Position numbers and translations under genes: made by a program. Under the pieces are notes generated by a model. It worked only from the letters and a program-made list of their open reading frames with translations, did no database searches and was not told where the DNA came from. Shown one piece after another: positions 42,525 through 51,998 of a DNA stretch of 64,000 nucleotides (position 1 is the first letter of the stretch; each line of letters begins with the position of its first letter). The DNA comes from Tenacibaculum sp. SZ-18 (GTDB taxonomy: Bacteria > Bacteroidota > Bacteroidia > Flavobacteriales > Flavobacteriaceae). The stretch covers positions 976,388-1,040,387 of the forward strand of contig NZ_CP019335.1 of the NCBI RefSeq assembly GCF_002813915.1, in the 5' to 3' direction.

Positions 42525-44216
42525 TTAGTTTTGTAGCTCCTTAATATATATTGAAGGAGTTACATTCATCTCTTTTTTGAATGCTCTTGTAAAAGAAGAA
42601 GCACTTGTATAGCCTACTTCGTTAGCCAAACCTTCAATTGAAAATTTTGTGTAGGCATTGTCGTTTTTTAATAAATCAACAGCATAAGCAATTTTTTTCT
42701 TTGTATAGTACTGTTTAAAGGTTGCTTCATGATATTTGTTAAAAACAAACGAAATGTAGGTAGAATTTGTATTCGCCATTTTTGCGATAGTATTGATAGA
42801 AAAATCATGAGCGGTGTAAAAATGATTAACTTCTATTTCTTCAATAATACTTAATATTTTATTTTCTAATTTAGGCTCAATATTATAGGTTTTAGTTTTG
42901 TATTCTTTTTCCTCTGGAATCACCTGATTATTTTCTAACTCAATATTTTTTTTTGAAATTTCTAGTAGATAATATTTTCTTTTCACAAGAAAGAATGAAG
43001 AAATGCCTAACAGAATAATACCATAAAAAATTGTTGTAGCTCTGTTTCTATTCTGTTCTTTTTCAAGAATTGATGCATTTAACTCCTTAATTTTTTCGAT
43101 GTCATTATCGTATAATAATTGATAGGTCTTCTGTCTATTTTCCTTGGCTAAATTGAACTCTTTTAGGGTTAGTTTTGAGTACTTAAAAGCGCTATCTAAT
43201 TGACCTTTATTTAAGTATTGCTGTGAAAGAATATTATAGGCTGAAATTAATGAGCTTTTTTGAAGAGATTTATGCTGTAATAACTTAATTGAATAAAAAA
43301 TAGCAGAATCAGATTCATTTAATTGATCAAAACAAATTGCTTTATTACGATGTTCATATTTTTTAGTATTACTATTTTTATCTAAATCAGCATAGTTGTT
43401 AGTTAGATTTAAGGCTTCTCTATATTTCTTTTTTGCAATTAAAACTTCAGTTTTTCTTAAAGCATACATTAATTTATAGTCAGAGTGTTTTGGAATAAAA
43501 TCTATACTTGCCTCATAAGCTTTTCTAAAATAAAGTGCTGAAGAATCTAGTAAAGTAGGGTTGTTATTTTTTTGGTTGAGTGCGATATATGTTTTACCAA
43601 GAAGATTACATGTGTGAGCTTTAATTTTAAGAAGTCGATTGTGTGCTTTGGTATCTTTTAATTTCTTTTTCCTTAAAGAAATTTCATATACTAAGTCATG
43701 TAATATTTTCACAGCGTCTTCTTCCAGTCGAAGTTCCTTCTTAATTAAAGCTTTACAAATAGAGATAGTTGATAATGTGTTAAAACTATCAAAATTCTGA
43801 TGATTTACGGTATTGATAAAATCAGTAAGTTTTATTAACTGTTGGTAAGCAATTTCATATTCGCTTAAATTCTTGTAAACCCAAAATAAACGATTGTAGG
43901 AGCTGATCTTTATTTTAATGACGCATAAGTCTTTTTGATCTTTTAAAGGTAGTGCATCAACTTCAGTTAAACATTCGTTTACAATCTCTTTAGTTCTTTT
44001 ATAATTTTCTAGCTTATAATAGTAATATGACTCTTGATATTTCCCAATAAGTTGATGGCAAATTGAATTTGATTTTTGCGCCTCCAATGAGTAAATTAAT
44101 AAACTATCCAAATTGCTGTTTCTTACTTGCTCAAATTTTTTGAGATATTCTTCATAGCTTTGAGAGAAACACAGATTGAAGATAAATAGAGAAAATATAA
44201 AAATCTTAAATTTCAA
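42525..44216 (-). CDS. TPR-containing membrane AraC-type sensor regulator, copy 2
   Basis: A 563-residue paralogue of the regulator at 40609-42318 with the same order: signal-peptide-like start (MKFKIFIFSLFIFNLCFSQ), helical TPR-like repeats (SALYFRKAYEASIDFIPKH), one membrane helix near residue 393-410, and a C-terminal AraC domain (KKKIAYAVDLLKNDNAYTKF, YTSASSFTRAFKKEMNVTPS). Strong similarity in the TPR and AraC parts and weaker similarity around the membrane linker indicate duplication followed by divergence. It also has its own divergent RNA unit, sharing promoter sequence with copy 1. Confidence 0.88.
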   Translation of the reverse strand: MKFKIFIFSLFIFNLCFSQSYEEYLKKFEQVRNSNLDSLLIYSLEAQKSNSICHQLIGKYQESYYYYKLENYKRTKEIVNECLTEVDALPLKDQKDLCVIKIKISSYNRLFWVYKNLSEYEIAYQQLIKLTDFINTVNHQNFDSFNTLSTISICKALIKKELRLEEDAVKILHDLVYEISLRKKKLKDTKAHNRLLKIKAHTCNLLGKTYIALNQKNNNPTLLDSSALYFRKAYEASIDFIPKHSDYKLMYALRKTEVLIAKKKYREALNLTNNYADLDKNSNTKKYEHRNKAICFDQLNESDSAIFYSIKLLQHKSLQKSSLISAYNILSQQYLNKGQLDSAFKYSKLTLKEFNLAKENRQKTYQLLYDNDIEKIKELNASILEKEQNRNRATTIFYGIILLGISSFFLVKRKYYLLEISKKNIELENNQVIPEEKEYKTKTYNIEPKLENKILSIIEEIEVNHFYTAHDFSINTIAKMANTNSTYISFVFNKYHEATFKQYYTKKKIAYAVDLLKNDNAYTKFSIEGLANEVGYTSASSFTRAFKKEMNVTPSIYIKELQN

Positions 44217-44264
44217 TACTATTGGCGGATTTTAGAAAAGTTTAAGTCAAAAACGGACTTTCTT

Positions 44265-44329
44265 GTATGTGCATTTTATAAAATGTGCAATATAAAGTTT
44301 TTTAAAGAGACTTCTATAAATTAACTTTG
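44265..44329 (+). promoter_or_regulatory. Promoter of candidate small RNA 2
   Basis: AATATAAAGTTTTTT begins at 44289, exactly 33 bases before the -7 element TAACTTTG (44322-44329), the same geometry as at 42377-42417. Two TGTGCA copies flank the inner palindrome ATTTTATAAAAT just upstream. The conserved block plus palindrome may be an AraC-regulator binding region acting on both directions. Confidence 0.6.
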
Positions 44330-44334
44330 AGTAT

Positions 44335-44424
44335 ATTATGAAATAGTAAATACTTTAGTTCGGGAAAGGGCAATGATAAAGAACTTAAAATAAAAAAGGA
44401 ACAATATTATTGTTCCTTTTTTAT
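44335..44424 (+). ncRNA. Candidate small RNA 2 beside TPR-AraC copy 2
   Basis: About 90 bases between the -7 element TAACTTTG and a perfect terminator hairpin. The only start codon near the 5' end opens a frame of two codons (ATG AAA TAG), so it is not a peptide gene. It is divergent from copy 2 and resembles unit 1 in promoter, in ATG/GAAATA context, in the CGGGA motif and in its GGAAC-type terminator. Confidence 0.5.
44392..44422 (+). terminator. Terminator of candidate small RNA 2
   Basis: A perfect nine-pair stem GGAACAATA/TATTGTTCC (44398-44406, 44408-44416) flanked by six A and six T. The only upstream plus-strand gene is nearly 4 kb away, so it should end a transcript that starts inside this spacer. 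Confidence 0.85.
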
Positions 44425-44468
44425 TTTTCTCAAAATTTACTTAGATAATCTTATTTGAATGTATAGAT

Positions 44469-45017
44469 TTGTTTGTCGATAATTTTCAAGAAATGTATTC
44501 AAAACTACCTGTATATAGATATAACAGAACCATTAATTTTTTAAAAGAAATGTTGCCACCACCAGCAACAGTTTTAGATTTAGGTGTGAGAAACCCTTTC
44601 AGTGAAATTATGGAGATGGAAGGTTACACAGTACTTAATACAAATGGAGAAGATTTTGATTTAGTACCAGAAATTGTAAAAGAATATAAAGTTGATGCTG
44701 TAACATCTTTTGAGGTATTTGAACATTTAATAGCTCCGTTTAATATATTAAGAGAAATTGAATGCGATAAATTAATTACTACGGTTCCTTTGAAATTATG
44801 GTTTGCATCAGCTTATAGAAGTAAAACTGATATGTGGGATAGACATTATCATGAATTTGAAGATTGGCAGTTTGATTGGTTGTTGGAGAAATCAGGTTGG
44901 GATAAGAAGCAAAGTGAGAAATGGATAAGTCCAACTAAACAAATCGGAATAAGACCTATTCTGAGAAGATTTACTCCGAGATATTACGCAGTTTACGCTG
45001 AAAAGTCTGCGACATGA
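44469..45017 (+). CDS. SAM-dependent methyltransferase-like protein, first gene of a glycan operon
   Basis: A 182-residue protein of the class I methyltransferase type: TVLDLGVRNPF near 37-47 resembles the SAM-binding motif, and VTSFEVFEHLIAPFNIL near 77-93 the second. The C-terminal part (ITTVPLKLWFA, HYHEFEDWQFDWLLEKSGW) suggests a small O-methyltransferase-like fold. The next gene overlaps its stop by 4 bases. The start is uncertain: TTG at 44469 gives LFVDNFQEMY; an ATG at 44493 would remove eight residues and lies just behind a TAGATTTG -7 element (44464-44471). Confidence 0.72.
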   Translation: MFVDNFQEMYSKLPVYRYNRTINFLKEMLPPPATVLDLGVRNPFSEIMEMEGYTVLNTNGEDFDLVPEIVKEYKVDAVTSFEVFEHLIAPFNILREIECDKLITTVPLKLWFASAYRSKTDMWDRHYHEFEDWQFDWLLEKSGWDKKQSEKWISPTKQIGIRPILRRFTPRYYAVYAEKSAT

Positions 45018-46204
45018 GAATAGGAATGATTTTAGATAAAGTTTTCCCTCCTGATCCAAGAGTGGAAAATGAGGCTATTGAACTTATAAAAGAAGGACAT
45101 AAAGTCTTTTTATTTTGTCTTACTTATTCCAAAGAAAAATCACAAGAAATAATTAATGGCATTCATGTTCGCAGATATTATAACACAACATTGATTTATA
45201 AATTTTCTGCATTGGCTTACACAGTGCCTGTGTATAGTTACTGTATGAAAAATAAAATTGATCACTTTATAAAAACTAATAACATTGAAGTAATTCATAT
45301 CCATGATATGATTATTGCAGAAGCTTGTTTTTTAGCAAATAAAAAGTATCAACTTCCAACTGTTTTAGATTTGCATGAAAATAGACCTGAAATTTTAAAG
45401 TTTTATCCTTACATGCAAAAACTGTATGGGAAGTTATTGGTTTCTGTAAAACGCTGGAAGAAAAAAGAGGAGGAGTTTGTTAAAAAGTCTGATAAAATTG
45501 TGGTTGTTACTGATGAAGCAAAGAATGAATTGTCAAGTCGTGTTCGTTCAAAAACAAAGGATATAATTGTCGTTCCTAATACGATTAGAAAATCCTTTTA
45601 TCAGAATAAAAAGAATGTTTCTATTCCATATAAAAAGGGAGCAAATGAGTTTAATGTTTTATATCTTGGAGATACTGGAGACCGAAGAGGATTGAGAACT
45701 GTAATAGAGGCCCTTCAAATACTTAAAAGCCAAGATAAAATTCAGAATATAATTTTTTTAGTAATTGGTAAGATTACTAACCGTAAGCTATTAAGTTTAG
45801 TTGATAAATATAATTTAAAAAAACATGTGAAATTTATAGGTTGGCAAGATCAAGAAACGTTTCCATTTTGGATTTCGCAAGCTGATGTTTGTGTTTCTCC
45901 TTTGCATAAAAATTTACATCACGATACAACCTATGCAAATAAGTTATTCCAATATATGAGTTTTGGTAAAGCGTTATTATTAAGTGATGTTTTAGCTCAA
46001 AAAGAACTTATGGAGAAAGTGGGTTCAGGAGTAGTTCATAAAGAACAAAATGCTCAAGATTTTGCGGACAAACTTTTGGATTTATATAATAATGATGGGT
46101 TAAGAATTGAAATGGGGAAGAAAGGAGAAAAGTTTGTTAGAAATGATTTTACCTGGGATAAAACGTCGAATCAATTAAAAGAAATATATAAAACAATCAT
46201 TTGA
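45014..46204 (+). CDS. Glycosyltransferase family 4 (GT-B fold), first of two
   Basis: A 396-residue cytoplasmic glycosyltransferase. The N-terminal half begins MRIGMILDKVFPPDPRVENE and has HIHDMIIAEACFLAN; the C-terminal nucleotide-sugar domain contains FNVLYLGDTGDRRGLRTVIE and YANKLFQYMSFGKALLLSDV, a typical GT4 donor loop. It starts 4 bases inside the preceding gene and its stop overlaps the next start by 4 bases, so the genes form one tightly coupled polysaccharide operon. Sugar and acceptor unknown. Confidence 0.88.
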   Translation: MRIGMILDKVFPPDPRVENEAIELIKEGHKVFLFCLTYSKEKSQEIINGIHVRRYYNTTLIYKFSALAYTVPVYSYCMKNKIDHFIKTNNIEVIHIHDMIIAEACFLANKKYQLPTVLDLHENRPEILKFYPYMQKLYGKLLVSVKRWKKKEEEFVKKSDKIVVVTDEAKNELSSRVRSKTKDIIVVPNTIRKSFYQNKKNVSIPYKKGANEFNVLYLGDTGDRRGLRTVIEALQILKSQDKIQNIIFLVIGKITNRKLLSLVDKYNLKKHVKFIGWQDQETFPFWISQADVCVSPLHKNLHHDTTYANKLFQYMSFGKALLLSDVLAQKELMEKVGSGVVHKEQNAQDFADKLLDLYNNDGLRIEMGKKGEKFVRNDFTWDKTSNQLKEIYKTII

Positions 46205-47484
46205 AAGTTTTAATTGTTACATATTATTGGCCGCCCGCAGGAGGTGCAGGTGTGCAGAGATGGTTAAAGTTCACTAAGTATTTACGTGATTTCGGTATTG
46301 AACCAGTAATTTTTACAGCAGATAATCCACATTACCCAATTTTAGATGATAGTTTGCAAAGGGATATTCCTGATGGGGTAGAGGTGATTAAATGCCCAAT
46401 TTTTGAACCTAATGGATTGCTTTATAGATTAAAAAAGAGAAAGGTTAAAAATAGTGCTGGTTTTTTAGAGGAAAATCCATCATTACTTTCAAGGTTGTTA
46501 ATTTATATCAGAGCTAATTTATTTATTCCAGATGCTAGAATGTTTTGGATTAAACCTTCAGTAAAAAAGATTAAGAAATATTTATCTCAAAATGAAATAG
46601 ATGTTCTAATTACTACTGGACCACCACATAGTTTACACATGATTGGATACCATGTGAAAAAGAAAACAGGAATCAAATGGATTGCTGATTTTCGTGATCC
46701 TTGGACAGGGATTGACTACTTTCATTTATTGCCTTTAACGAATTTTGCCAGGAAAAAGCACTTCCGTCAGGAAGACAATGTCTTTAAAAATTCTGATAAA
46801 GTAATCATGGTAAGTAAAACTTCGAAAGAAAAGTATAAGAATCAAGCTAATTCAATAGAAGTAATTACAAATGGTTATGATACAGATTCAATAGAAGAAG
46901 AAAGTATTGTTTTAGATGAGAAGTTTACAATTTCTCATATTGGCTCAATGAATGCTGCTAGGAACCCGAAAAAATTATGGAAAGTATTAGCTGAATTGTG
47001 TGAAGATGATGAAGAATTCAGTAACGATTTACAAATTCAGTTAATAGGAAAATTGGATGAAAAAGTTGTAAAGGAATATATTAATCCATATCAGTTTAAA
47101 AATATATTGCATCGTGACTATATTCCTCATAAAGAGGCGAAGCAATATCAAAAACAATCTCAAGTTCTATTATTGGTAGTCAATGATACTCCAAATGCTA
47201 AAGAAATTGTAACGGGAAAAGTGTTTGAGTATTTGCAAGCTAAACGACCAATAATTGCAATTGGACCAGAAGATGGCGATTTGGCTGATGTACTTAAAGA
47301 AACTAAATCTGGAAGTACATTTCATTATGATAATCGAGATGGTTTAAAAGAAGAAATTAGGTTACTTTATGGAAAGTACAAACTAGGTAAATTAAAAATA
47401 GAGTCATCAAATATTGAAAAGTATCATAGAAAACAACTTACGGAACATTTATCATATATTATTAAAGAACTAATCAAAAAATAA
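46201..47484 (+). CDS. Glycosyltransferase family 4, second of two
   Basis: A 427-residue GT-B enzyme. The conserved start MKVLIVTYYWPPAGGAGVQR is initiated at a TTG that overlaps the previous stop (TTGA), and there is no upstream alternative. Later features are WIADFRDPWTG near 160-170 and ATVTGKVFEYLQAKRPIIAIG-like residues in the donor domain (TGKVFEYLQAKRPIIAIGPE). Cytoplasmic, adding sugar to a lipid-linked glycan; substrate unknown. Confidence 0.88.
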   Translation: MKVLIVTYYWPPAGGAGVQRWLKFTKYLRDFGIEPVIFTADNPHYPILDDSLQRDIPDGVEVIKCPIFEPNGLLYRLKKRKVKNSAGFLEENPSLLSRLLIYIRANLFIPDARMFWIKPSVKKIKKYLSQNEIDVLITTGPPHSLHMIGYHVKKKTGIKWIADFRDPWTGIDYFHLLPLTNFARKKHFRQEDNVFKNSDKVIMVSKTSKEKYKNQANSIEVITNGYDTDSIEEESIVLDEKFTISHIGSMNAARNPKKLWKVLAELCEDDEEFSNDLQIQLIGKLDEKVVKEYINPYQFKNILHRDYIPHKEAKQYQKQSQVLLLVVNDTPNAKEIVTGKVFEYLQAKRPIIAIGPEDGDLADVLKETKSGSTFHYDNRDGLKEEIRLLYGKYKLGKLKIESSNIEKYHRKQLTEHLSYIIKELIKK

Positions 47485-47488
47485 GTAA

Positions 47489-48979
47489 TTGGGGGTTATA
47501 TTCAAACAATCATTTAAAAATACTATTATAATTTATTTAGGATTCTTAATTGGAGGTCTAAATACAATTGTTTTCTATCCTGGAATTTTAGGAGAAGATT
47601 TTTATGGAATTGTAACAGTATTATTATCATATTCTAATTTAATAATGCCATTAATGGCATTAGGTGTACATTACACGATTATAAAGTTCTTTTCTGTTTA
47701 TCAGGATAAATTAGAAAAGGATAAGTTTCTTTCATTGGCGCTAATATTACCATTATTTGTTTCCATACCAATTGGTTTCTTATGGGTGAATATTCAAAGT
47801 TTTATTGTAGAGAATTTTCTAACTAAAGAAAACGAGATTATTGCAGATTATACTATTGTTATATATGTGGTAGCTGTTTGTTGTGCTTATTTTGAAGTAT
47901 TTTATGCATGGTCTAAAGTGCATTTAAAAACAGTAGTAGGAAATTTTTTGAAAGAGTTTTATAACAGAGCGGCAGTATTAATTTCTTTATTAGCTGTTTC
48001 CTTTGGATTGATAACAAAAACGGAATTTGCTTTTATGCTAACAGGTTTTTATATCATCAGAACTTTGATTATGATGGTGTATGCTTTTAAGGTTTATTTC
48101 CCGAAGTACACTGTTAGTTTACCAAAAAACTACAAGGAGATTTTAGCGTATTCTGTATTTATAATTTTTGCTGGAAGTGCAGGAGCTGTAATTTTAGATA
48201 TTGACAAAGTTATGGTAACAGGGAAAGAGGCATTTAGTGCAGCTGCATATTATACCGTAGCAGTGTTTATTGGCTCATTTATTGAAGCACCCAGTAGAGC
48301 TTTAAGTCAAATATTACAACCATTAACATCAAAGTCCTTAAATGAAAATAATCCGACAGAAGTACATAATTTATACAAAAAGAGTAGTATTAATTTATTG
48401 GTAGTTGGAGGATTGTTTTTTCTGTTGATTAACTGTAATATTGAGGAATTGTTTCGAATTATGCCGAAAGGATATGAGAATGGGGTTTTAGCTGTTCTTT
48501 TGATATCCATTGCAAAAATGTATAATATGTTTCTAGGAAATAATGGTCCAATTATTTCCAATTCAAAATACTATAAAATTACATTTCCTTTAGGCGTTGG
48601 TACGGCTGTAACAGTATATTTCTTGAATGTATTGTTTTACAAAAAGATAAATATGAGTACTGATGGTTTGGCATTGGCTACATTAATAACAATCTTTATC
48701 TTTAATACTATCAAGCTTTTGTTTGTGTATTATAAGTTTAAGATGAATCCAATTACAAAACAAACGGGAGTAGCACTAAGTGTAATTATATTAATGTTCT
48801 TTGGTTTTTATTTTTGGAATTTTAGTATTCCAGAATTTAAAGTTTTTAACTTTCCAGTAGATCCTTTTATTAACATAGGAATTAAAAGTATTATTATAAT
48901 ACTTATTTACGTTTTATTGATGGTTAAATTAAAAGTGTCAAAACAAATAAACGGATTGGTGGGTAAGTTTAAATTATAA
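47489..48979 (+). CDS. Polysaccharide flippase (Wzx/oligosaccharide translocase family)
   Basis: A 496-residue MOP-superfamily membrane protein with about 14 hydrophobic helices, starting GVIFKQSFKNTIIIYLGFLI. It would move lipid-linked oligosaccharide across the inner membrane. It lies 4 bases after the second glycosyltransferase and starts at TTG (47489), the family-typical N-terminus. A terminator overlaps its stop, closing the operon. Together these four genes make a minimal surface-glycan export unit without a polymerase. Confidence 0.85.
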   Translation: MGVIFKQSFKNTIIIYLGFLIGGLNTIVFYPGILGEDFYGIVTVLLSYSNLIMPLMALGVHYTIIKFFSVYQDKLEKDKFLSLALILPLFVSIPIGFLWVNIQSFIVENFLTKENEIIADYTIVIYVVAVCCAYFEVFYAWSKVHLKTVVGNFLKEFYNRAAVLISLLAVSFGLITKTEFAFMLTGFYIIRTLIMMVYAFKVYFPKYTVSLPKNYKEILAYSVFIIFAGSAGAVILDIDKVMVTGKEAFSAAAYYTVAVFIGSFIEAPSRALSQILQPLTSKSLNENNPTEVHNLYKKSSINLLVVGGLFFLLINCNIEELFRIMPKGYENGVLAVLLISIAKMYNMFLGNNGPIISNSKYYKITFPLGVGTAVTVYFLNVLFYKKINMSTDGLALATLITIFIFNTIKLLFVYYKFKMNPITKQTGVALSVIILMFFGFYFWNFSIPEFKVFNFPVDPFINIGIKSIIIILIYVLLMVKLKVSKQINGLVGKFKL

Positions 48980-49015
48980 AAAGACTTGTTGTAAGGGGGG
49001 AAACAAGTCTTTTTT
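48979..49015 (+). terminator. Terminator of the glycan operon
   Basis: AAAAGACTTGTT (48979-48990) pairs with AACAAGTCTTTT (49002-49013), followed by T. It overlaps the last base of the flippase stop. Confidence 0.85.
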
Positions 49016-49095
49016 AGGGGAAACGAAATAGGGATATTTCTTTCACAAATTTATATGAAAAGACTTGTTAGATAGCTAAACCTATGTTTATAAAT

Positions 49096-49710
49096 CTACT
49101 CTGAGTACATTTTTTTTCTAATTCTACTTAATTGTACAGGAGTTATGTTCAAATAACTTGCTATTTGATATTGAGGAATTAGATTTTCTATTTGTGGTAT
49201 GCGCTCTTTTAAGATTTTATATCTTTGAGTGGCATCTAGAAGAGAAAGTCTATCTAAACGCTTTAAAACTTGCAATATTAGCGTCTGCTGTATTTTATTA
49301 TAAAGAATAGATATCTCATGATTAGATGTACTAAGCTCCATAAAGTCATTAAAATTCCCCTCTAATAAAGTACAATTCGTTAAACATTTGTAATAGTCCT
49401 CGGGCATTTTATGGTCTAAGTCGATGTGAGCTAGTTGTAAATCTTCGATTAAGTGAAATAAGTCGGTAAATGCATAATTCTGTATATGAATTGTACGAAT
49501 ATATTCTCTTTCGTGGGTGGAGTTTTGAGAAAAACTCGCCACAATTCCCTCAACAATAATATAAAATTTTGAAGTCCCCTTATTTATTAAAACCTCCCCG
49601 TTTTTATGTTTTTTAAGACAAACAATTTTCGCAAAAGAGTCAATTGATTCGTCAGATATATTGCTCATATAAAAACGACAGAACTCGCTCATTAAAGCAG
49701 ATTCTAGCAT
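49096..49710 (-). CDS. Crp/Fnr-family transcriptional regulator
   Basis: A 204-residue regulator with a cyclic-nucleotide-binding-like beta-roll in residues about 25-120 (KHKNGEVLINKGTSKFYIIVEG) and a C-terminal helix-turn-helix (IPQYQIASYLNITPVQLSRIRK, residues about 177-199). No Cys cluster for an iron-sulfur centre is seen at the N-terminus, so it is not FNR-like. Target genes unknown. Confidence 0.85.
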   Translation of the reverse strand: MLESALMSEFCRFYMSNISDESIDSFAKIVCLKKHKNGEVLINKGTSKFYIIVEGIVASFSQNSTHEREYIRTIHIQNYAFTDLFHLIEDLQLAHIDLDHKMPEDYYKCLTNCTLLEGNFNDFMELSTSNHEISILYNKIQQTLILQVLKRLDRLSLLDATQRYKILKERIPQIENLIPQYQIASYLNITPVQLSRIRKKMYSE

Positions 49711-49737
49711 AAGTATAAGCTTTTTGTATTTTGCTAA

Positions 49738-50355
49738 TTATAATAATTTTACACTTTCTAAGTAAGTTATCGCATTTGGTCCTTCCATAAATAAAAGATC
49801 TAGAATTGATAAATTACCAATAAACCCAAATTTGTCGTCAAAAATTTGAGTGTATCTGTTCATTTCTATTGATATATTACCATTTTTAGCAACTGAAAAA
49901 TCCCTATAATCGTTTACTATTGGCGATAATTCGTACTCTGAAGTTTTAGAATAGCTTTGTGAAAGTTGTAAAGCATCGGTAACAAATAAGTACGTATCAA
50001 TATTTAAATCAACTAAATATACGTATTTTTTGTTAAATAGTATAGCTAAGTCATCTTCAAAGAATTCAAAAAAAGGCGAAGATTGATAAGCGCTTTTTAA
50101 CGATTTAAAGTGTTGATCTTGCCAAGGAAAATTGTTCTCGACAAGGGTATCCTTGGTTTTTTTTCTTCCTTCAGTTTTAGCATGTTTTACAGGAATATTT
50201 AAGGATAATTTTCCGTTTGCGCCATAAATATAACATCTATTTCTATAGGTCTGTTTTTGGAAATTATCTTCTAACTCAAATATTACTTCATTGGTTTTAT
50301 TAATGAAAGCGTATTGACTAATTGGTGAAAAATATGTAGGTATAAATAGTCCCAA
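49738..50355 (-). CDS. WbqC family protein
   Basis: A 205-residue protein typical of WbqC: FIPTYFSPISQYAFINKTNE at the N-terminus and FPWQDQHFKSLKSAYQSSPFF near 74-94. Some WbqC proteins lie in O-antigen loci and are proposed amino-sugar N-formyl/acyl-transfer or thioesterase-like enzymes; the reaction is not established. It starts at TTG four bases after lepB and is last in the parA-to-wbqC cluster. Confidence 0.85.
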   Translation of the reverse strand: MGLFIPTYFSPISQYAFINKTNEVIFELEDNFQKQTYRNRCYIYGANGKLSLNIPVKHAKTEGRKKTKDTLVENNFPWQDQHFKSLKSAYQSSPFFEFFEDDLAILFNKKYVYLVDLNIDTYLFVTDALQLSQSYSKTSEYELSPIVNDYRDFSVAKNGNISIEMNRYTQIFDDKFGFIGNLSILDLLFMEGPNAITYLESVKLL

Positions 50356-50358
50356 GTA

Positions 50359-51930
50359 TTAAGCTTTTTTCTTATTAGGTTTAAACACAAAAAATAATAC
50401 TAATCCGGCACATAAAATTCCAATCCAGAAATATGATTTAGATTCACCATTTGTAACCGTCATAAATATTCTTTCCCAACGTATTCTTCCTGTTTCATTA
50501 TCCTTACTAAACCAAACCATAATTGGCTTTCCTATGACGTGGTCAAAAGGAACATATCCCCATCTTCTAGCATCTAAAGAGTTTTGACGGTTGTCTCCCA
50601 TCATCCAATAATAATCTTGTTTGAAAGTATAGGTGTTTGTTTTCCTACCGTTAATATAAATATCATCGTTAATAAAGGTTAAATCATTTTTCTCGTATTC
50701 TCTAATGATACGTTTATAAAGAGGCAATGTTTCTTTATTTAATTCAACTGTTGCTCCTTGTTTCGGAATATAAATTGGACCGAAATTGTCGATATTCCAT
50801 CTGTGCAAAGGACTTTGAGGGAATAACTCCGGATCGTACTTATACTTCGGATCAAGTTTTTTGGTAACACTTTTTACAATTGGATTTTTAGCAATTTTAG
50901 CAGCTTCTGCATCAGTTAAATTTAATAGATATTTGCCATCTCTTGTGGTGTAGGCTTCTGCAAAACGAACATTATATCTTAAAAGAGCAGCATCGCTAAA
51001 CTTTTGTCCTTCTGTATCGATAATGTGATACCACTGAGGTTTTGCATTAGGAGGCAAAATAGATCTTTTTCCATTAATGAAAACATATCCATCTCTAATT
51101 TCTAAACTATCACCAGCAATTCCGACACAACGTTTAACTAAATTCAATTTTTTGTCTATTGGTTTGTAGTATGTTCTATCTGGTTTTAAGTCGTTCATGT
51201 CTCTAAGTGTATCCGCTGGCTGACCAAATACAACAATATCATTTCTTTTAATCGAAGTAAGCCCAGGAAGACGCAAATAAGGTAATTGAAATTTATTTGC
51301 AAAAGATGTATTTCTTTCTTCGTAATTATCGCTAAAAACGTATGATTTTGATTTAACTAGAGGAATTGTATCATGAATCATTGGCAAAGCTACTGTTGAC
51401 ATCGGTACACGAGCTCCATAATGAAATTTACTAACGAATAAATAATCTCCAATTAATAATGTTTTTTCTAAAGAAGAAGATGGAATTACGTAAGGACGAA
51501 TAAAATAGTTGTGGACAATTGTAGCAGCAATGACTGCAAAAGCAATAGAACTAATCCATTCGCCAACACCTTTTGGTGGTTCTAAACTTCTATCTTTTCT
51601 ATATGTTGCTTCAGTTCCGTAGTTTATATAAAAAATATAAAATCCTAGAGTCAATATCACAAGCAGTGTGTCTTTCGTACTTTTAAAACCAAAACTTCTA
51701 CATGTTTCAATCCAAAAAACTGGAAACATAATTAAGTTCACAATTGGGATAAAAAGTAAGATAACCCACGATTTTGGTCTTTTAATAATTCCTAATAAGA
51801 CTACAGCATTGTATACAGGTATTGCAGCTTCCCAGGCTTGTCTTCCTGCTTTTTCATAGAGCTTCCAAGTACCTAAAAAGTGAATAAGTTGTACTACTAA
51901 AAATAAAATAAACCAACCTGTAAATGACAT
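50359..51930 (-). CDS. lepB: Signal peptidase I
   Basis: A 523-residue membrane peptidase that removes signal peptides from exported proteins. The N-terminus holds several extra hydrophobic helices (about 1-100). The catalytic Ser is in PSSSLEKTL near 161-169, and the general-base Lys in KRCVGIAGDSLEIRDGY near 268-284. MGDNRQNSLDARRWGYVP near 451-468 is the box that forms part of the active site, followed by a C-terminal membrane helix. The length is well above the E. coli enzyme (324 aa) because of the extra N-terminal helices and a large insertion, normal for Bacteroidota. Confidence 0.93.
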   Translation of the reverse strand: MSFTGWFILFLVVQLIHFLGTWKLYEKAGRQAWEAAIPVYNAVVLLGIIKRPKSWVILLFIPIVNLIMFPVFWIETCRSFGFKSTKDTLLVILTLGFYIFYINYGTEATYRKDRSLEPPKGVGEWISSIAFAVIAATIVHNYFIRPYVIPSSSLEKTLLIGDYLFVSKFHYGARVPMSTVALPMIHDTIPLVKSKSYVFSDNYEERNTSFANKFQLPYLRLPGLTSIKRNDIVVFGQPADTLRDMNDLKPDRTYYKPIDKKLNLVKRCVGIAGDSLEIRDGYVFINGKRSILPPNAKPQWYHIIDTEGQKFSDAALLRYNVRFAEAYTTRDGKYLLNLTDAEAAKIAKNPIVKSVTKKLDPKYKYDPELFPQSPLHRWNIDNFGPIYIPKQGATVELNKETLPLYKRIIREYEKNDLTFINDDIYINGRKTNTYTFKQDYYWMMGDNRQNSLDARRWGYVPFDHVIGKPIMVWFSKDNETGRIRWERIFMTVTNGESKSYFWIGILCAGLVLFFVFKPNKKKA

Positions 51931-51998
51931 ATTATTTTGTTTTTTTTTAAATAAATAAGACGCTATACAGTCTTATTCGTTATCAATTTCTTTATCTT

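Noticed and set aside
42421..44424. Secreted signal peptides encoded in the two candidate RNAs
   Set aside because: The only start codons near the 5' ends open frames of two to three codons, so peptide coding is unlikely.
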